Positions 8,687 to 17,775 of a stretch of DNA of 64,000 nucleotides are shown here, one piece after another. A program made the translations under genes and the position numbers. The notes beneath the pieces are model-generated. The model worked only from the letters and a program-made list of their open reading frames with translations. It made no database searches and was not told the origin of the DNA. The stretch's first letter is position 1. Each line of letters starts with the position of its first letter. The stretch is from Halopolyspora algeriensis (lineage in GTDB: Bacteria > Actinomycetota > Actinomycetes > Mycobacteriales > Pseudonocardiaceae), in the NCBI RefSeq assembly GCF_003337235.1, contig NZ_QPJC01000007.1, positions 180,051-244,050 of the forward strand, read 5' to 3'.

Positions 8687-10935
8687 GCCGCACCCGCGGG
8701 CCGACCCCTCGCCGCGGTATCGGGCGTGATGCCGCGGCGGCCGTGGCCGGGGCGCTGGCCGTCCTGCTCACTTCGACCGCGTTCTCCGGCGTCTTCAGCG
8801 ACGCGCGCTGGGTGCTGCCGATGATCACGGCGGTCGGCACGATCGCATCGGCCGGGATGGTCGCTCGCTCGCGGCGTTGGGCAACGCCCTGGGTGATCAC
8901 GACCCAGGCGGTGGTGCTGCTGGTGGTGCTGACCGCCGTGTTCTCGGACAGGGCGATTCTGGGAGTGCTCCCCGGCCCCGGGACGATCACCGAACTGTGG
9001 ACACTGCTCGGCACGGCGCTGGGGACGGTCCGCACTGCGGTGCCGCCTGTTTCCGCCGATACCGCACTGCAGTGTCTGGTGTTTCTGGGTATCGGTCTCA
9101 CTGCGCTGCTGCTCGACGCGATAGCGGTGTCGCTGAGATCACCTGCCGTGGCGGGCCTGGTCCTGCTGTGCGTGTTCGCGGTCCCGGCCTCCCTTTCCGA
9201 CGACCTGCTGCCGTGGTGGACGTTTCTGACGGGTGCCCTCGGCTTCGTGCTGCTGCTGATGGCCGGGAGCAGGCGCGAGCACACCGGATCCGGTGAACGG
9301 GAGGAGCACCGGTTCGTCGGACTCGGCGGGCAATCGCTCACGATCGCCGGTTTGGCAGCGGTGGTGGCGCTGCTGGCGGGCTCCACCTTCACCGCGGTCG
9401 GCACCGAGGGGCGCCTGCCCGGTTCGTCTCCCACCGCCGACGGAGAGGCCGGCGAGATCGGCATCCGCCCTTTCACGTCGCTGCAGGGCCAGCTCACCCG
9501 CAACAATGTGGTCGAACTGTTCCGGGTGCGGGGGCTGCCCGAGGACGCTTACCTGCGAGCCATGACCCTGCGGGAGTTCGACCCCTCCAGCGGGTGGAAA
9601 CTCGCCGGGCTCACCCGCGGTGTCCCTGCCCGAGGATCGTTGCCGCTCCCCCCGGGCAGGGACCCGTCGAGTGGCTCCCGTGTGCGCATCGAGATCGAAC
9701 CGCTCGGCTACCGGGACGCGTGGCTACCGGTCTTCGGCGTGCCGCTGCGGGTCTCCGGGATGGGACGGAACTGGCGCTACGATCCGGCGGCCGGGGTGCT
9801 GTTCACCCAGTCCCGGCAGGAGTCCCGGTCGTACGTCGAGACGGCATTGCTGCCCGAGCACAGCCCGGCGGAACTGCGCCGGGCCGAGGGTCCGCTCCGC
9901 ATCGACCCGAGCTATCTCGAGCTCCACGGTGTGGAACCGCGTATCACCAACCTGGCCGCACGGATCACCGCGGAGGCGGACACCGCCTTCGACAAGGCCG
10001 TCGCGCTGAACCGGTTCTTCACCGACCCCGGCAACGGATTCGTCTACGACGAGCAGACCGCCCCGGTCTCCTCCGGCAGCGCGCTGGCCGACTTCCTGTT
10101 CCGGGGCAAGCGCGGCTACTGCGAACAGTTCGCATCCTCGATGGCGGTGCTGCTGCGCGCCGTCGGTATTCCGTCCCGGGTTGCCGTCGGATTCACCTCG
10201 GGGCGCCGCGACGGTGACAGTCGCCTCATCACCACCGAGGACGCGCACGCGTGGGTCGAGGCCTACTTCCCCGGTGTCGGCTGGACCACCTTCGACCCGA
10301 CGCCGCTGGACGACGGCCGCACCTCGCTGCCCTCCCACCTGACCGGCGAGCAGCCTGCCGGGGAATCGCAGACCTCGGAGACGCCCGGCCAGGACTCGTC
10401 CCCGACCGACTCGGAACAGGCCGCCGGCGGCGATGCTCGTGAAGACCTCGCCACTCCCCTGCCGGAGCCGCCCCTGGCCGAGACCACCGACAACAGCGTG
10501 TGGGCCACCGCAGGTCTGTGTGCCCTGGTCGTGGCCGTGCTGGTGGCTCCTGCCACGGTGCGTTCGGTCCGGCGCCACCGCCGCATGGCCGTGGTCACCG
10601 GCGGGGCGCCGGGTGCGGCGACCACGGCCTGGCGGGAAGTGCTCGACGAGTTCCGGGACCGCGGCAGCCTGCCCGCGACCACCGATACGGCCCGCGGCGT
10701 GGCCGGTGAGCTCACCGAACGACACGGTCTCGACGCGGAGGGGGTCGATGCCATGCGAGCTCTGGTCGCCGCCGTCGAGAGAGACTGGTACGCACCCGCG
10801 GGACAACCTGTCGACCCGGCACTGCCGGACGTGCTGCGTCGGGTACGGGACAGTCTCCGGCGCAGCGCGCCGCTGCGCCGACGCCAGCGGCTGCTCCCCC
10901 GGTCCGTACTGCGCACCGGGAGGCCGGAGACGTGA
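8683..10935 (+). CDS. Transglutaminase-like membrane protein (TgpA/DUF3488 type)
   Basis: 750-residue membrane protein with an N-terminal block of about six hydrophobic helices (residues 15-240), an extracytoplasmic transglutaminase-like domain and a last membrane helix near residue 610. The catalytic Cys lies in GYCEQFASSMAVLLRA, the His in EDAHAWVEAYFP and the Asp in TTFDPTP, so the triad is complete. A Ser/Thr/Glu-rich linker separates it from the C-terminal helix and DUF4129-like tail. ATG 8683 overlaps the DUF58 stop. MoxR-DUF58-transglutaminase is a recurrent actinobacterial operon of unknown substrate. Confidence 0.88.
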   Translation: MSRTRGPTPRRGIGRDAAAAVAGALAVLLTSTAFSGVFSDARWVLPMITAVGTIASAGMVARSRRWATPWVITTQAVVLLVVLTAVFSDRAILGVLPGPGTITELWTLLGTALGTVRTAVPPVSADTALQCLVFLGIGLTALLLDAIAVSLRSPAVAGLVLLCVFAVPASLSDDLLPWWTFLTGALGFVLLLMAGSRREHTGSGEREEHRFVGLGGQSLTIAGLAAVVALLAGSTFTAVGTEGRLPGSSPTADGEAGEIGIRPFTSLQGQLTRNNVVELFRVRGLPEDAYLRAMTLREFDPSSGWKLAGLTRGVPARGSLPLPPGRDPSSGSRVRIEIEPLGYRDAWLPVFGVPLRVSGMGRNWRYDPAAGVLFTQSRQESRSYVETALLPEHSPAELRRAEGPLRIDPSYLELHGVEPRITNLAARITAEADTAFDKAVALNRFFTDPGNGFVYDEQTAPVSSGSALADFLFRGKRGYCEQFASSMAVLLRAVGIPSRVAVGFTSGRRDGDSRLITTEDAHAWVEAYFPGVGWTTFDPTPLDDGRTSLPSHLTGEQPAGESQTSETPGQDSSPTDSEQAAGGDAREDLATPLPEPPLAETTDNSVWATAGLCALVVAVLVAPATVRSVRRHRRMAVVTGGAPGAATTAWREVLDEFRDRGSLPATTDTARGVAGELTERHGLDAEGVDAMRALVAAVERDWYAPAGQPVDPALPDVLRRVRDSLRRSAPLRRRQRLLPRSVLRTGRPET

Positions 10936-10964
10936 CCAGCGTCCGCCCGACGGGCGGCAGGTTG

Positions 10965-11016
10965 CGGCAGACCCGGTGCCCGGGCCGTCGAGGCGGCCCG
11001 GGCACCGGGTCTGCCG
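10965..11016. terminator. Bidirectional hairpin terminator
   Basis: A perfect 23-bp inverted repeat (10965-10987 and 10994-11016) with a 6-nt loop sits between the convergent transglutaminase and DUF3040 genes. It lacks a clear U tract, as is common for actinobacterial terminators. Confidence 0.85.
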
Positions 11017-11032
11017 AATCACAGGTGATGTG

Positions 11033-11443
11033 TCACTGCTCGAAGCGTCTGCGGAAACGCTCTTCCATCCGCTGAGCGAAGGAACTGCGGTCTTCGGATT
11101 TCTTTCGGCTCTTGCCGGAAGATCCGCCACCGCCCTCCGTCTGCGATTCGGAATCCTCCCCGCCACCACGCATCGAGAACAGGACGGTCACTGCTCCACC
11201 GAACATCACGAGGAAGCCGACCACGCTCACCACGGGGATACCGGCTGCTTTCACCGGTACCACCACGCCGACCACCAGCAGAACCAGCCCCAGTACGAAA
11301 ACGGCGATTCCCTGCAGGCGCCGCCGCCTGGAGGGACGCTGCAACCGCCCTCCTCGTACGTTGGAGGCGAACTTCGGATCCTCGGCGTAGAGCGCGCGCT
11401 CGATCTGATCGAGCAGTCGCTGCTCGTGCTCGGAGAGTGGCAT
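11033..11443 (-). CDS. DUF3040 family membrane protein
   Basis: 136-residue protein of unknown function, widespread in actinobacteria. It starts with the family signature MPLSEHEQRLLDQIERALY, then a basic stretch, two membrane helices (IAVFVLGLVLLVVGVVVPV and VVSVVGFLVMFGGAVTVL), and a polar Gly/Ser/Lys-rich C-terminus ending in a basic amphipathic segment. ATG 11443 has GGAGGAG 5 nt upstream. In mycobacteria and relatives DUF3040 genes often lie near the dcw cluster, which fits this position. Confidence 0.85.
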   Translation of the reverse strand: MPLSEHEQRLLDQIERALYAEDPKFASNVRGGRLQRPSRRRRLQGIAVFVLGLVLLVVGVVVPVKAAGIPVVSVVGFLVMFGGAVTVLFSMRGGGEDSESQTEGGGGSSGKSRKKSEDRSSFAQRMEERFRRRFEQ

Positions 11444-11632
11444 GGCTCCTCCTCCGGCACAGGGTGTAGTGGCGCCGGAGTCCCTGAGGGGCGAACCCTC
11501 CGGACTGGGGATCCGGCGAACGCTTGGGGGCGTCACTTTCGAGGATACGGTTCCAACGACGTGACGACTACCCGGTCTTGTCCCGGACAGGGACGAATCG
11601 ATCGAGATCATACGGACGGGGTAGCATCGAGA

Positions 11633-12364
11633 TCAACTCGGCACCCGTCCCAGCGCATGCAGACGGGTGGCCACCTCCCGCAGGGGGGAGCGGGCAGCGG
11701 CGGCGATTTCCAGTTCGGCGAGGGCATCGGCCGCGCCGGCCGTGGACTCCAGCACCGACCCCGGAACGAGATCACTGAGCACTCCCTGCCCCCGTACGGT
11801 CTCCACGGTGAGCCCGGCTTCCCGAAGAACGTGCTCCAGCACATCGCTGTCGAAGCGGCGCTGCAGCGTGTCCCCCGCCGATCCCTCCAGCCTGCCGTCG
11901 ACATCCCGGAACAGCCGGAGCGCTTCGGACACACGCCCCGCCAGCGCCCGCTGCAGCACCGCCGCGTAGCGGTTGACCACGAGCACCGAGACGGCTCCGC
12001 CGGGAGCCGCGGCCGCTGTCAGTGCACGCAGCGAGGCGGGCACGTCGTCGACGAACTCCAGCAACCCGTGCCCCAGTACGAGATCGGCCCCGTCGGGCGG
12101 GCCGACCACCTCGAGAGCCTCGGTATCCCCTTGCAATGCCCTGATCCGCTCGGCCACGCCCGCATCGGCAGCCCGCCGCTGTAGCGTGGCCAACGCGTTG
12201 GGGCTGGGATCCACCACAGTGACGGCACAGCCCGCGGAGGCCAGCGGCACCGCCCAGACCCCGCTTCCGCCACCGACGTCGAGTACTTCCGGCGTACCGT
12301 CACGCCGCCGGCGTGCCTCGGCGAGTTCGGATTCGAGCACGCGGTACACAGCGTCGGATCTCAT
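11633..12364 (-). CDS. Class I SAM-dependent methyltransferase
   Basis: 243 residues. The Rossmann SAM-binding motif I is LDVGGGSGVWAVPLA, followed by the acidic post-I residue in VVDPSPNALATL and the GDTEAL and LGHGLLEFVDD segments. The substrate cannot be predicted. ATG 12364 has no ribosome-binding site, but TACGCT (12378-12373) lies 8 nt upstream, so the transcript is probably leaderless. It is divergent from the ParA-like gene, and both appear to be leaderless from one 130-bp intergenic region. Confidence 0.8.
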   Translation of the reverse strand: MRSDAVYRVLESELAEARRRRDGTPEVLDVGGGSGVWAVPLASAGCAVTVVDPSPNALATLQRRAADAGVAERIRALQGDTEALEVVGPPDGADLVLGHGLLEFVDDVPASLRALTAAAAPGGAVSVLVVNRYAAVLQRALAGRVSEALRLFRDVDGRLEGSAGDTLQRRFDSDVLEHVLREAGLTVETVRGQGVLSDLVPGSVLESTAGAADALAELEIAAAARSPLREVATRLHALGRVPS

Positions 12365-12493
12365 GGGACGAAAGCGTAATCGCGGCTCACCAGGTTCTGT
12401 CATCCGGCGGGGCCGTGGTGGCCACGGTTGCCGACCATGCCCGGGCACACCCAGTGCCCACCACGGGGTCGTCCGGTTCCGTAGGCTACGGGC

Positions 12494-13354
12494 GTGCATA
12501 CGGTGGCAGTACTGAGTCTCAAGGGCGGCGTCGGCAAGACGACCGTGGCGCTCGGTCTCGCTTCGGCGGCCATGCGCCGCGGTGTGCGAACGCTCGTGGT
12601 CGATCTGGACCCGCAGTGCAACGCGACCGCGTCGCTGGAGCCGGAGGAAACCCGCAAAGGGTTGAGTGACGTTCTCGCCGATCCCCGCGAGGACGTGTTG
12701 CGGGCCGCGGTCGCCCCCAGCGCGTGGGGAGAGGAGGTCGATGTCCTCGTCGGTTCCGAGGACGCGGAAGTCCACAACGGCCACGAGTCGGGCGACAGGT
12801 ACCTCGCCCGGCTCACCGATGCGCTGTCCCGGCTCGACGACATGGTCGCCGAGGGCGAACTGCCCTATCAGCTCGTCCTGCTGGACTGCCCGCCCTCGCT
12901 GGGCAGGCTCACGCGCTCGGCTCTGGTGGCGGCGGACCGGGCATTGCTGGTCACCGAGCCGACGATCTTCGCGGTATCCGGGGTGCAGCGTGCCTTCGAG
13001 GCCGTTCAGGCCGAGCGCGCCGAGAACAATCCGCAGTTGCAGCCGCTCGGCGTCGTCGTCAACCGCGTCCGCCCCCGCTCCCATGAGCACCAGTTCCGCA
13101 TCGAGGAGCTCCGAGAGATCTTCGGCCCCCTGGTGATGCCGGTGACCCTGCCGGACAGGTTGGCCGTGCAGCAGGCACAGGGTGCGTGCCTGCCGATCCA
13201 CCAGTGGGGCACGCCGGGCGCTCGCGAAGTCGCGCTGGCGTTCAACCTGCTCCTGGCCAGGGCGCTGCGCGCCGGTCGCTCCCGCCGCGCCGTCGCGGAC
13301 GGCGAGGCGATCGACGAGGATGCCGCGGACGGCGAGAGCGACGGACAGGTTTGA
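12494..13354 (+). CDS. ParA-family ATPase
   Basis: 286-residue MinD/ParA-type ATPase. The deviant Walker A (LKGGVGKTTVALGLASAA) starts at residue 9, Walker A' is VVDLDPQCNATASL, and Walker B is LVLLDCPPSLGRLT. No ParB gene or parS sites are nearby, so it is unlikely to be the chromosome-partition ParA. An orphan ParA that positions some cargo is the best reading. The GTG at 12494 lacks a Shine-Dalgarno; TAGGCT at 12482-12487 sits 6 nt before it, suggesting a leaderless mRNA. Confidence 0.82.
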   Translation: MHTVAVLSLKGGVGKTTVALGLASAAMRRGVRTLVVDLDPQCNATASLEPEETRKGLSDVLADPREDVLRAAVAPSAWGEEVDVLVGSEDAEVHNGHESGDRYLARLTDALSRLDDMVAEGELPYQLVLLDCPPSLGRLTRSALVAADRALLVTEPTIFAVSGVQRAFEAVQAERAENNPQLQPLGVVVNRVRPRSHEHQFRIEELREIFGPLVMPVTLPDRLAVQQAQGACLPIHQWGTPGAREVALAFNLLLARALRAGRSRRAVADGEAIDEDAADGESDGQV

Positions 13355-13377
13355 GCGTTACCGCCTCGGAGGGCGGC

Positions 13378-14370
13378 TCACGCCGGGTCGCCGTATCCGG
13401 AACGGCCGCCTTCCCGGCGCGGGCGGACATTCTCGCCCGGCTCTCCCGTGCCGGTCGGATCAGCGGGTCCGGCCGGTTGTTCCGGAGGTTCGGCCTGCCC
13501 CCGGAGCTGCCCGGCGGGTCCGGTCGGCATCTCCGTCGGGGTCGCGCCGTTTCCCGGCGCCACCTCCGAAAGTTCCTGCAAGGCCGCTGCCAGCCCGGCG
13601 AGCCGGTCGGTGGCGTCCTGCATCACGTGTTTCTGTTCCGAAGCACCGCTGGCGGCCACTGCCCGCCCGGCCGCGGCCACGAGGCCACCGTAGCTCTCGA
13701 CTCCCTCGTCGAGTTCCGCGCGCAGGCGTGCCACGTCGGAGCGCAGTGCCTCCCGGTCCTGCGCGGGTGCGTGCGGGACCGCACCTTCCACGGCCACCAG
13801 GCGGTCCGCCACGGCACGCAGCGCCGAGGCGGCACGAGCTGCCGTTGTCCGCGCCTCCGTGGCCGGCTCACCCGCCACCCCCACGCCCGCATCGGTCAGC
13901 CGGGTCAGCGCGCTGTGCAGGCTCTGCTCGGCGTCCCGCAGGCGTCGCATGGGCTCGCGGGCCTGTGAGTCGCGCGGGGGAAGCTGCACCGGTTCGGGAG
14001 GTGGCTGCGGAAGCGGAGTGCGTTTCAGCCGCCGATACTTCAGTGCGGCACCGACGGTGCCCGCCCCCGCGGCGAGGGCCAGGCCGCCGACCCCGAAGGA
14101 CGTCACGTCCAGCATCGTTTCCGTCGCGGGCTCGAGGGTGACCCAGAAATTCTCCGCGGCGTAGGAGAGGTAGGCACCGCCACCGAGCGCTCCCGTGGCG
14201 GTGGCTCCGGAGGCCGTACCGTATTTGGCCCTTCTGCGCCGCCGGATCAACCGTGCGCGAGGGTCCCGCCACGCCGCGAGTTTCCTGCGAAACCCGGTCA
14301 GCACCGGGCCGCGCAACTGGTCGAGCGCGAATTCCCCCCACTCGGAGAATTCCTCTCTACGCCTGCTCAC
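13378..14370 (-). CDS. pspM: PspM-like envelope-stress membrane protein
   Basis: 330-residue protein with a basic N-terminal part, two hydrophobic segments around residues 55-110 (SGATATGALGGGAYLSYAA and SFGVGGLALAAGAGTVGAAL) and a long helical Arg/Glu/Ala-rich C-terminal region. A Pro/Gly-rich tail follows. It lies 6 bp downstream of pspA in the same operon. In M. tuberculosis the gene after pspA is pspM (Rv2743c), whose product binds PspA at the membrane. The name rests on synteny plus topology, not on a catalytic motif. Confidence 0.7.
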   Translation of the reverse strand: MSRRREEFSEWGEFALDQLRGPVLTGFRRKLAAWRDPRARLIRRRRRAKYGTASGATATGALGGGAYLSYAAENFWVTLEPATETMLDVTSFGVGGLALAAGAGTVGAALKYRRLKRTPLPQPPPEPVQLPPRDSQAREPMRRLRDAEQSLHSALTRLTDAGVGVAGEPATEARTTAARAASALRAVADRLVAVEGAVPHAPAQDREALRSDVARLRAELDEGVESYGGLVAAAGRAVAASGASEQKHVMQDATDRLAGLAAALQELSEVAPGNGATPTEMPTGPAGQLRGQAEPPEQPAGPADPTGTGEPGENVRPRREGGRSGYGDPA

Positions 14371-14376
14371 CTGTGG

Positions 14377-15201
14377 TCACGCTTGGTCGGATTGCGGGTT
14401 CTGCTGCTGCGGCCGGGACGCCGGCGCCGGATTCGCCTCCTGCGCCTGCTGCTCGCCCCCGGTGACCTGCTGCTGTTGGCTGCTGCCCATGGAGGCTCGC
14501 AACTGGTTGAGCCGATTGGTTCCCGCGGCGTCGACCGCTGCCTGCTGGACCTCCATCATGCGGCCCTGCACGCTGTTCTGAGCCAGGTCGGCCTCGCCGA
14601 GCGCCGTGGTGTAGCGCTTCTCGATCTTGTCCCGCACCTCGTCCAGGGTCGGCGTGTTGCCGGGGGCGGCGACTTCGGTCATCTGCCGCAGCGAACTCGA
14701 CACCTGCTCCTGCATCTTGGCCTGCTCGAGCTGGCTGAGCAGCTTGGTGCGCTCGGCGATCTTCTGCTGGAGCACCTGGGCATTGCGCTGGACCGCCTCC
14801 TTGGCCTGGTCGGCGGCCTGCAATGACTGATCGTGCAGGTTCTTGAGGTCCTCCACGCTCTGCTCGGCGCTCACCAGCTGGCTGGCAAGCTGCTGCGCGG
14901 TTTCCTCGTACTGTTGCGCCTTGGTCTCGTCCCCCTCGGACCGTGCCTGGTCGGCCATGGTCAGTGCCTGCCTGGCCGAGGACTGCAACTTCTCGACCTC
15001 GCCCAGTTGCCGGTTGAGCTTCATCTCCAGCTGCCGCTGGTTCCCGATGACCGAGGCGGCCTGCTGGGACAGGGACTGGTGCTGTCGCTGTGCTTCCTCG
15101 ATGGCCTGTTGAATCTGCACCTTCGGGTCGGCGTGCTCGTCCACCTTCGACGAGAACGCCGCCATGAGGTACTTCCAGAACTTCACGAACGGATTGGCCA
15201 T
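14377..15201 (-). CDS. pspA: Phage shock protein A homologue (PspA/IM30)
   Basis: Peripheral membrane protein that stabilises the inner membrane under stress. ATG 15201 with GGAGAAG upstream gives 274 residues starting [20 protein letters not shown]. The amphipathic N-terminal helix is followed by a long coiled coil (about residues 25-215) rich in Gln, Ala and Glu, and a Gln/Pro-rich disordered tail. It sits between clgR and pspM, the mycobacterial arrangement in which ClgR activates pspA. Confidence 0.93.
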   Translation of the reverse strand: MANPFVKFWKYLMAAFSSKVDEHADPKVQIQQAIEEAQRQHQSLSQQAASVIGNQRQLEMKLNRQLGEVEKLQSSARQALTMADQARSEGDETKAQQYEETAQQLASQLVSAEQSVEDLKNLHDQSLQAADQAKEAVQRNAQVLQQKIAERTKLLSQLEQAKMQEQVSSSLRQMTEVAAPGNTPTLDEVRDKIEKRYTTALGEADLAQNSVQGRMMEVQQAAVDAAGTNRLNQLRASMGSSQQQQVTGGEQQAQEANPAPASRPQQQNPQSDQA

Positions 15202-15450
15202 CTTCTCCGCCTGCCTTCTCTCATGCTGGTCCGTAGCCACAATGGGCCGGCACACCGGCAACCCGGGGCCGCCGGGGCGATCGTGTCTGCCCCCATCGTG
15301 TCAGCTCGCCGGGGTGGCTTCCACCACGACCGGCAGATCTCCGGGATTACCCGGAGAGGAGATCCGCAGAGCACGCCGGGGGCCGCAGACGGGTGGACCC
15401 ACCAGCGGGCCCGTCCTCGTGAGAGCTCGGGCCCGCCGGGGCGGGCACGT

Positions 15451-15957
15451 TCAGGCCGCGACGACAACACCTCCGGATGTCCGGGCAGGAGCACTGATCC
15501 GCTGGCTGAGCATCGGCTGCAGCCGCCGGTCCTGTCCCGGGGTTCCCTCCTCTCCGGAGTGCTCCTCGGCACCGGCGCTCGCGGTCGCCTCCGCCCCGGC
15601 CGGCTCACTGCCGACGAGCTCGCTGTCGGCGAGCTCGGGGCCGATCAGGCTGGGCACCAGCCGGCCACCGTCGAGATCGGCGGGCGCGGACTGCTCGACC
15701 ACGGAAGGCGCGACCAGGGATTCGGATTTGTCGAGGTCACCGGCCACCGTGACCAGCAACTCGGGCAAGGGCAAGTCCAGCGCCTCGCAGATCGAGCCGA
15801 GCAGCTCGCTGGAGGCCTCCTTGCGACCACGTTCCACCTCGGAAAGGTAGCCGAGGCTGACTCGGGCCGCGCGCGAGACCTCCCGCAGCGTGCGAGACTG
15901 AGCGGCCCGGGCGCGGCGCAGCCGTTCTCCGACCGCTTCCCGCAACAACACGGTCAT
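15451..15957 (-). CDS. clgR: XRE-family transcriptional regulator ClgR
   Basis: Activator of clp protease, lon-type and psp genes in actinobacteria. The 168-residue protein has an N-terminal Cro/C1 helix-turn-helix (residues 8-70: [20 protein letters not shown], then [19 protein letters not shown]). An acidic Ala/Glu-rich linker follows, and the C-terminus is VVVAA. A C-terminal Ala-Ala resembles ssrA-type degrons, and ClgR is known to be a Clp substrate, so proteolytic control is likely. The neighbours pspA-pspM downstream and cinA-pgsA upstream match M. tuberculosis. Confidence 0.92.
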   Translation of the reverse strand: MTVLLREAVGERLRRARAAQSRTLREVSRAARVSLGYLSEVERGRKEASSELLGSICEALDLPLPELLVTVAGDLDKSESLVAPSVVEQSAPADLDGGRLVPSLIGPELADSELVGSEPAGAEATASAGAEEHSGEEGTPGQDRRLQPMLSQRISAPARTSGGVVVAA

Positions 15958-16310
15958 CGCGCGCCTCCCTTCATCGTCGCCTACATCCTGCGCTACGCGT
16001 CAACGACCCCATGTGACTCGGGGTCCCTACGTTACTCACTGCGAGATCTCCGGTGGGACCGCTGGGTGGCAAGTCCGCCCAGGGCGAACGTCGCTCACCC
16101 ACATGGCGGCGTCCGGGTGTGCTCGGCGGTGCCGGTGGATCCGTCGAGGGACGTCGTTCGGAGAGACCGAAGATCCGAGAGCCGAGCGGCAGCTCGGATT
16201 TCCGACCAGGGAAAGTGACCGGCCGGGGCCACCGGTGAGGTGGCCGGCCGGAGACAGCCGGCGAGGGTGACCGGCCGGATTGCCCGCATGATGCGGCCGA
16301 CATATCCGGT
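15958..16310. other. clgR upstream region
   Basis: About 350 bp without a gene. It must contain the clgR promoter, but I could not identify a ClgR-type operator with confidence. Its right part holds the short tandem repeats listed separately. Confidence 0.4.
16216..16280. repeat. Short GC-rich tandem repeats downstream of cinA
   Basis: Units starting at 16216 (TGACCGGCCGG), 16241 (TGGCCGGCCGG) and 16268 (TGACCGGCCGG) recur every 25-27 bp. The first two continue into CCGG(T/C)GAGG. They follow the cinA stop and could act as terminator or decoy structures. Confidence 0.5.
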
Positions 16311-16808
16311 TCAACGCACCATTCTCGTGAAATGTTCCATGGTCGCCCGAACGGCCGCAGCCCGCACGGCGTGCCGATCCCCCTCCAAGGATACCGAGCA
16401 CACCGCCGTCTCGTCGGGACCCGCGAACCCGAGGTGCACCGTTCCCGGGGCCGTCCCGTCCTGCGGATCGGGTCCGGCCACTCCGGTGAGTCCGATTCCC
16501 CAGTCCGCGGCGCAGTGCAGCCGGGCTCCCGCCGCCAGTGCCTCGGCGACCCGCGGGTGTACGGGGCCGTGCTCGTCGAGGAGGTCGGCGTCGACACCCG
16601 CGAGGCTCGATTTCAGGTCGGTCGCGTAGACCACCATGCCGCCGCGCACCACGTCACTGGCCCCGGCCACCTCGGTCAGTGCCGCGCTGACCAGGCCCGC
16701 CGTCAGCGACTCGGCCGTGGCCACCGTCTCGCCGCGGCGGCGCAGCACCTCCAGAACCGCGACCACCCGCTCCCGCGGCACCTCCAGCACGTCGAGCACG
16801 CCGCTCAT
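16311..16808 (-). CDS. cinA: CinA C-terminal domain protein (nicotinamide-nucleotide amidohydrolase, PncC)
   Basis: Single-domain 165-residue CinA_C protein that would convert NMN to nicotinate mononucleotide in the pyridine nucleotide cycle. Signature motifs: ETVATAESLTAGLVSAALT, VVYATDLKSSLAGV and GIGLTGVAGPDPQDG. The N-terminal COG1058 domain of full CinA is absent, which is the usual PncC form. ATG 16808 overlaps the pgsA stop by 4 bp, so it is co-translated with pgsA, as in mycobacterial genomes where cinA-like and pgsA genes adjoin. Confidence 0.9.
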   Translation of the reverse strand: MSGVLDVLEVPRERVVAVLEVLRRRGETVATAESLTAGLVSAALTEVAGASDVVRGGMVVYATDLKSSLAGVDADLLDEHGPVHPRVAEALAAGARLHCAADWGIGLTGVAGPDPQDGTAPGTVHLGFAGPDETAVCSVSLEGDRHAVRAAAVRATMEHFTRMVR

Positions 16809-17446
16809 GCCCGTCCACCGCGGGCTCGTCGGCCCACTGCCCGCAGGCGCAGGGCGCGCACCGTGTAGTCCAGCCCCGTCACCACGGTGGCCACCACCGC
16901 GGCCCCCATGACCGTCCACCGGAGTGGTTCACCGAACTCGCCCAGCGGAATCAGGTACAGGGCGATGGCGATCGCCTGCAGCATCGTCTTGAGCTTGCCG
17001 CCGCGGCTGGCCGGGATCACACCGTGTCGGATCACCCAGAAACGCAGCAGGGTGACGATCAGCTCGCGCGCGATGATGGTCGACGTCACCCACCAGGGCA
17101 GGTCGCCGAGCACGCTGAGCCCGACCAGTGCGGCACCCGTCAGCGCCTTGTCCGCGAGCGGATCGGCGACCTTGCCGAAGTCGGTGATCAGGCCGCGCCG
17201 CCGGGCCAGATCACCGTCGATACGATCGGTGATCGACGCCAGCGCGAACACCGCGGTGGCCACCCAGCGCCACACCGGGTCGTGTCCGCCCACGGCGAAC
17301 AGTGCGAGCAGGAAGAGAGGAACGAGCACCAATCGCGACATGGTCAGCACGTTGGCGATGTTGAGCAACGGCACCGCACGCGTCGTGTTCACGTGCTCCT
17401 CCCCGGCTTTTGCGGTAGGCTCCGGCACCGCACCCTCCGCCGTCAT
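16805..17446 (-). CDS. pgsA: CDP-diacylglycerol-glycerol-3-phosphate 3-phosphatidyltransferase
   Basis: Integral membrane enzyme making phosphatidylglycerol phosphate. The 213-residue protein contains the full CDP-alcohol phosphatidyltransferase motif DG(x2)AR(x8)G(x3)D(x3)D (starting DGDLARRRG). It has several membrane helices (LVLVPLFLLALFAVGG, ATAVFALASI, GAALVGLSVLGDLPWW). ATG 17446 has GGAGAAG just upstream. The location next to clgR and opposite argA matches M. tuberculosis pgsA3. The extended N-terminus is variable. Confidence 0.92.
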   Translation of the reverse strand: MTAEGAVPEPTAKAGEEHVNTTRAVPLLNIANVLTMSRLVLVPLFLLALFAVGGHDPVWRWVATAVFALASITDRIDGDLARRRGLITDFGKVADPLADKALTGAALVGLSVLGDLPWWVTSTIIARELIVTLLRFWVIRHGVIPASRGGKLKTMLQAIAIALYLIPLGEFGEPLRWTVMGAAVVATVVTGLDYTVRALRLRAVGRRARGGRA

Positions 17447-17775
17447 GACTTCTCCGTTCGCCGGTCCGTGGAAGCGTGCCCGCCCGTCGCCGTCTGCGCG
17501 CGACTCGGTACGTCGCCCACCAGCTTAAGGATCGTGTACGCGGCATGCGGCGTCCACTGCATCAGTCGTCATACCACATCGCGCCGATGCGGCCGTCCGC
17601 GAAAGGCAGTTCCGGAGGCATGCCGAACCCGAGTGGGCTCGCTCGTGCCGTCTCCGGACGACCTCCGGACAACAATAGCCGCCATGCCCGGCGGGGCTGG
17701 TCATGGCCACCTCTCCCGGGTCTCGTTCCCACTCCGGTGACCCGCCTGCGTTGCGAGGCGCGATAGAATACAGAG
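17447..17775. other. pgsA-argA intergenic region
   Basis: A 329-bp divergent region. It contains the argA promoter (-10 TAGAAT at 17764-17769). On the minus strand, one frame from a TTG at 17675 to a stop at 17562 would encode a 37-residue peptide ending GRIGAMWYDD; see findings. No RNA gene recognised. Confidence 0.4.
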
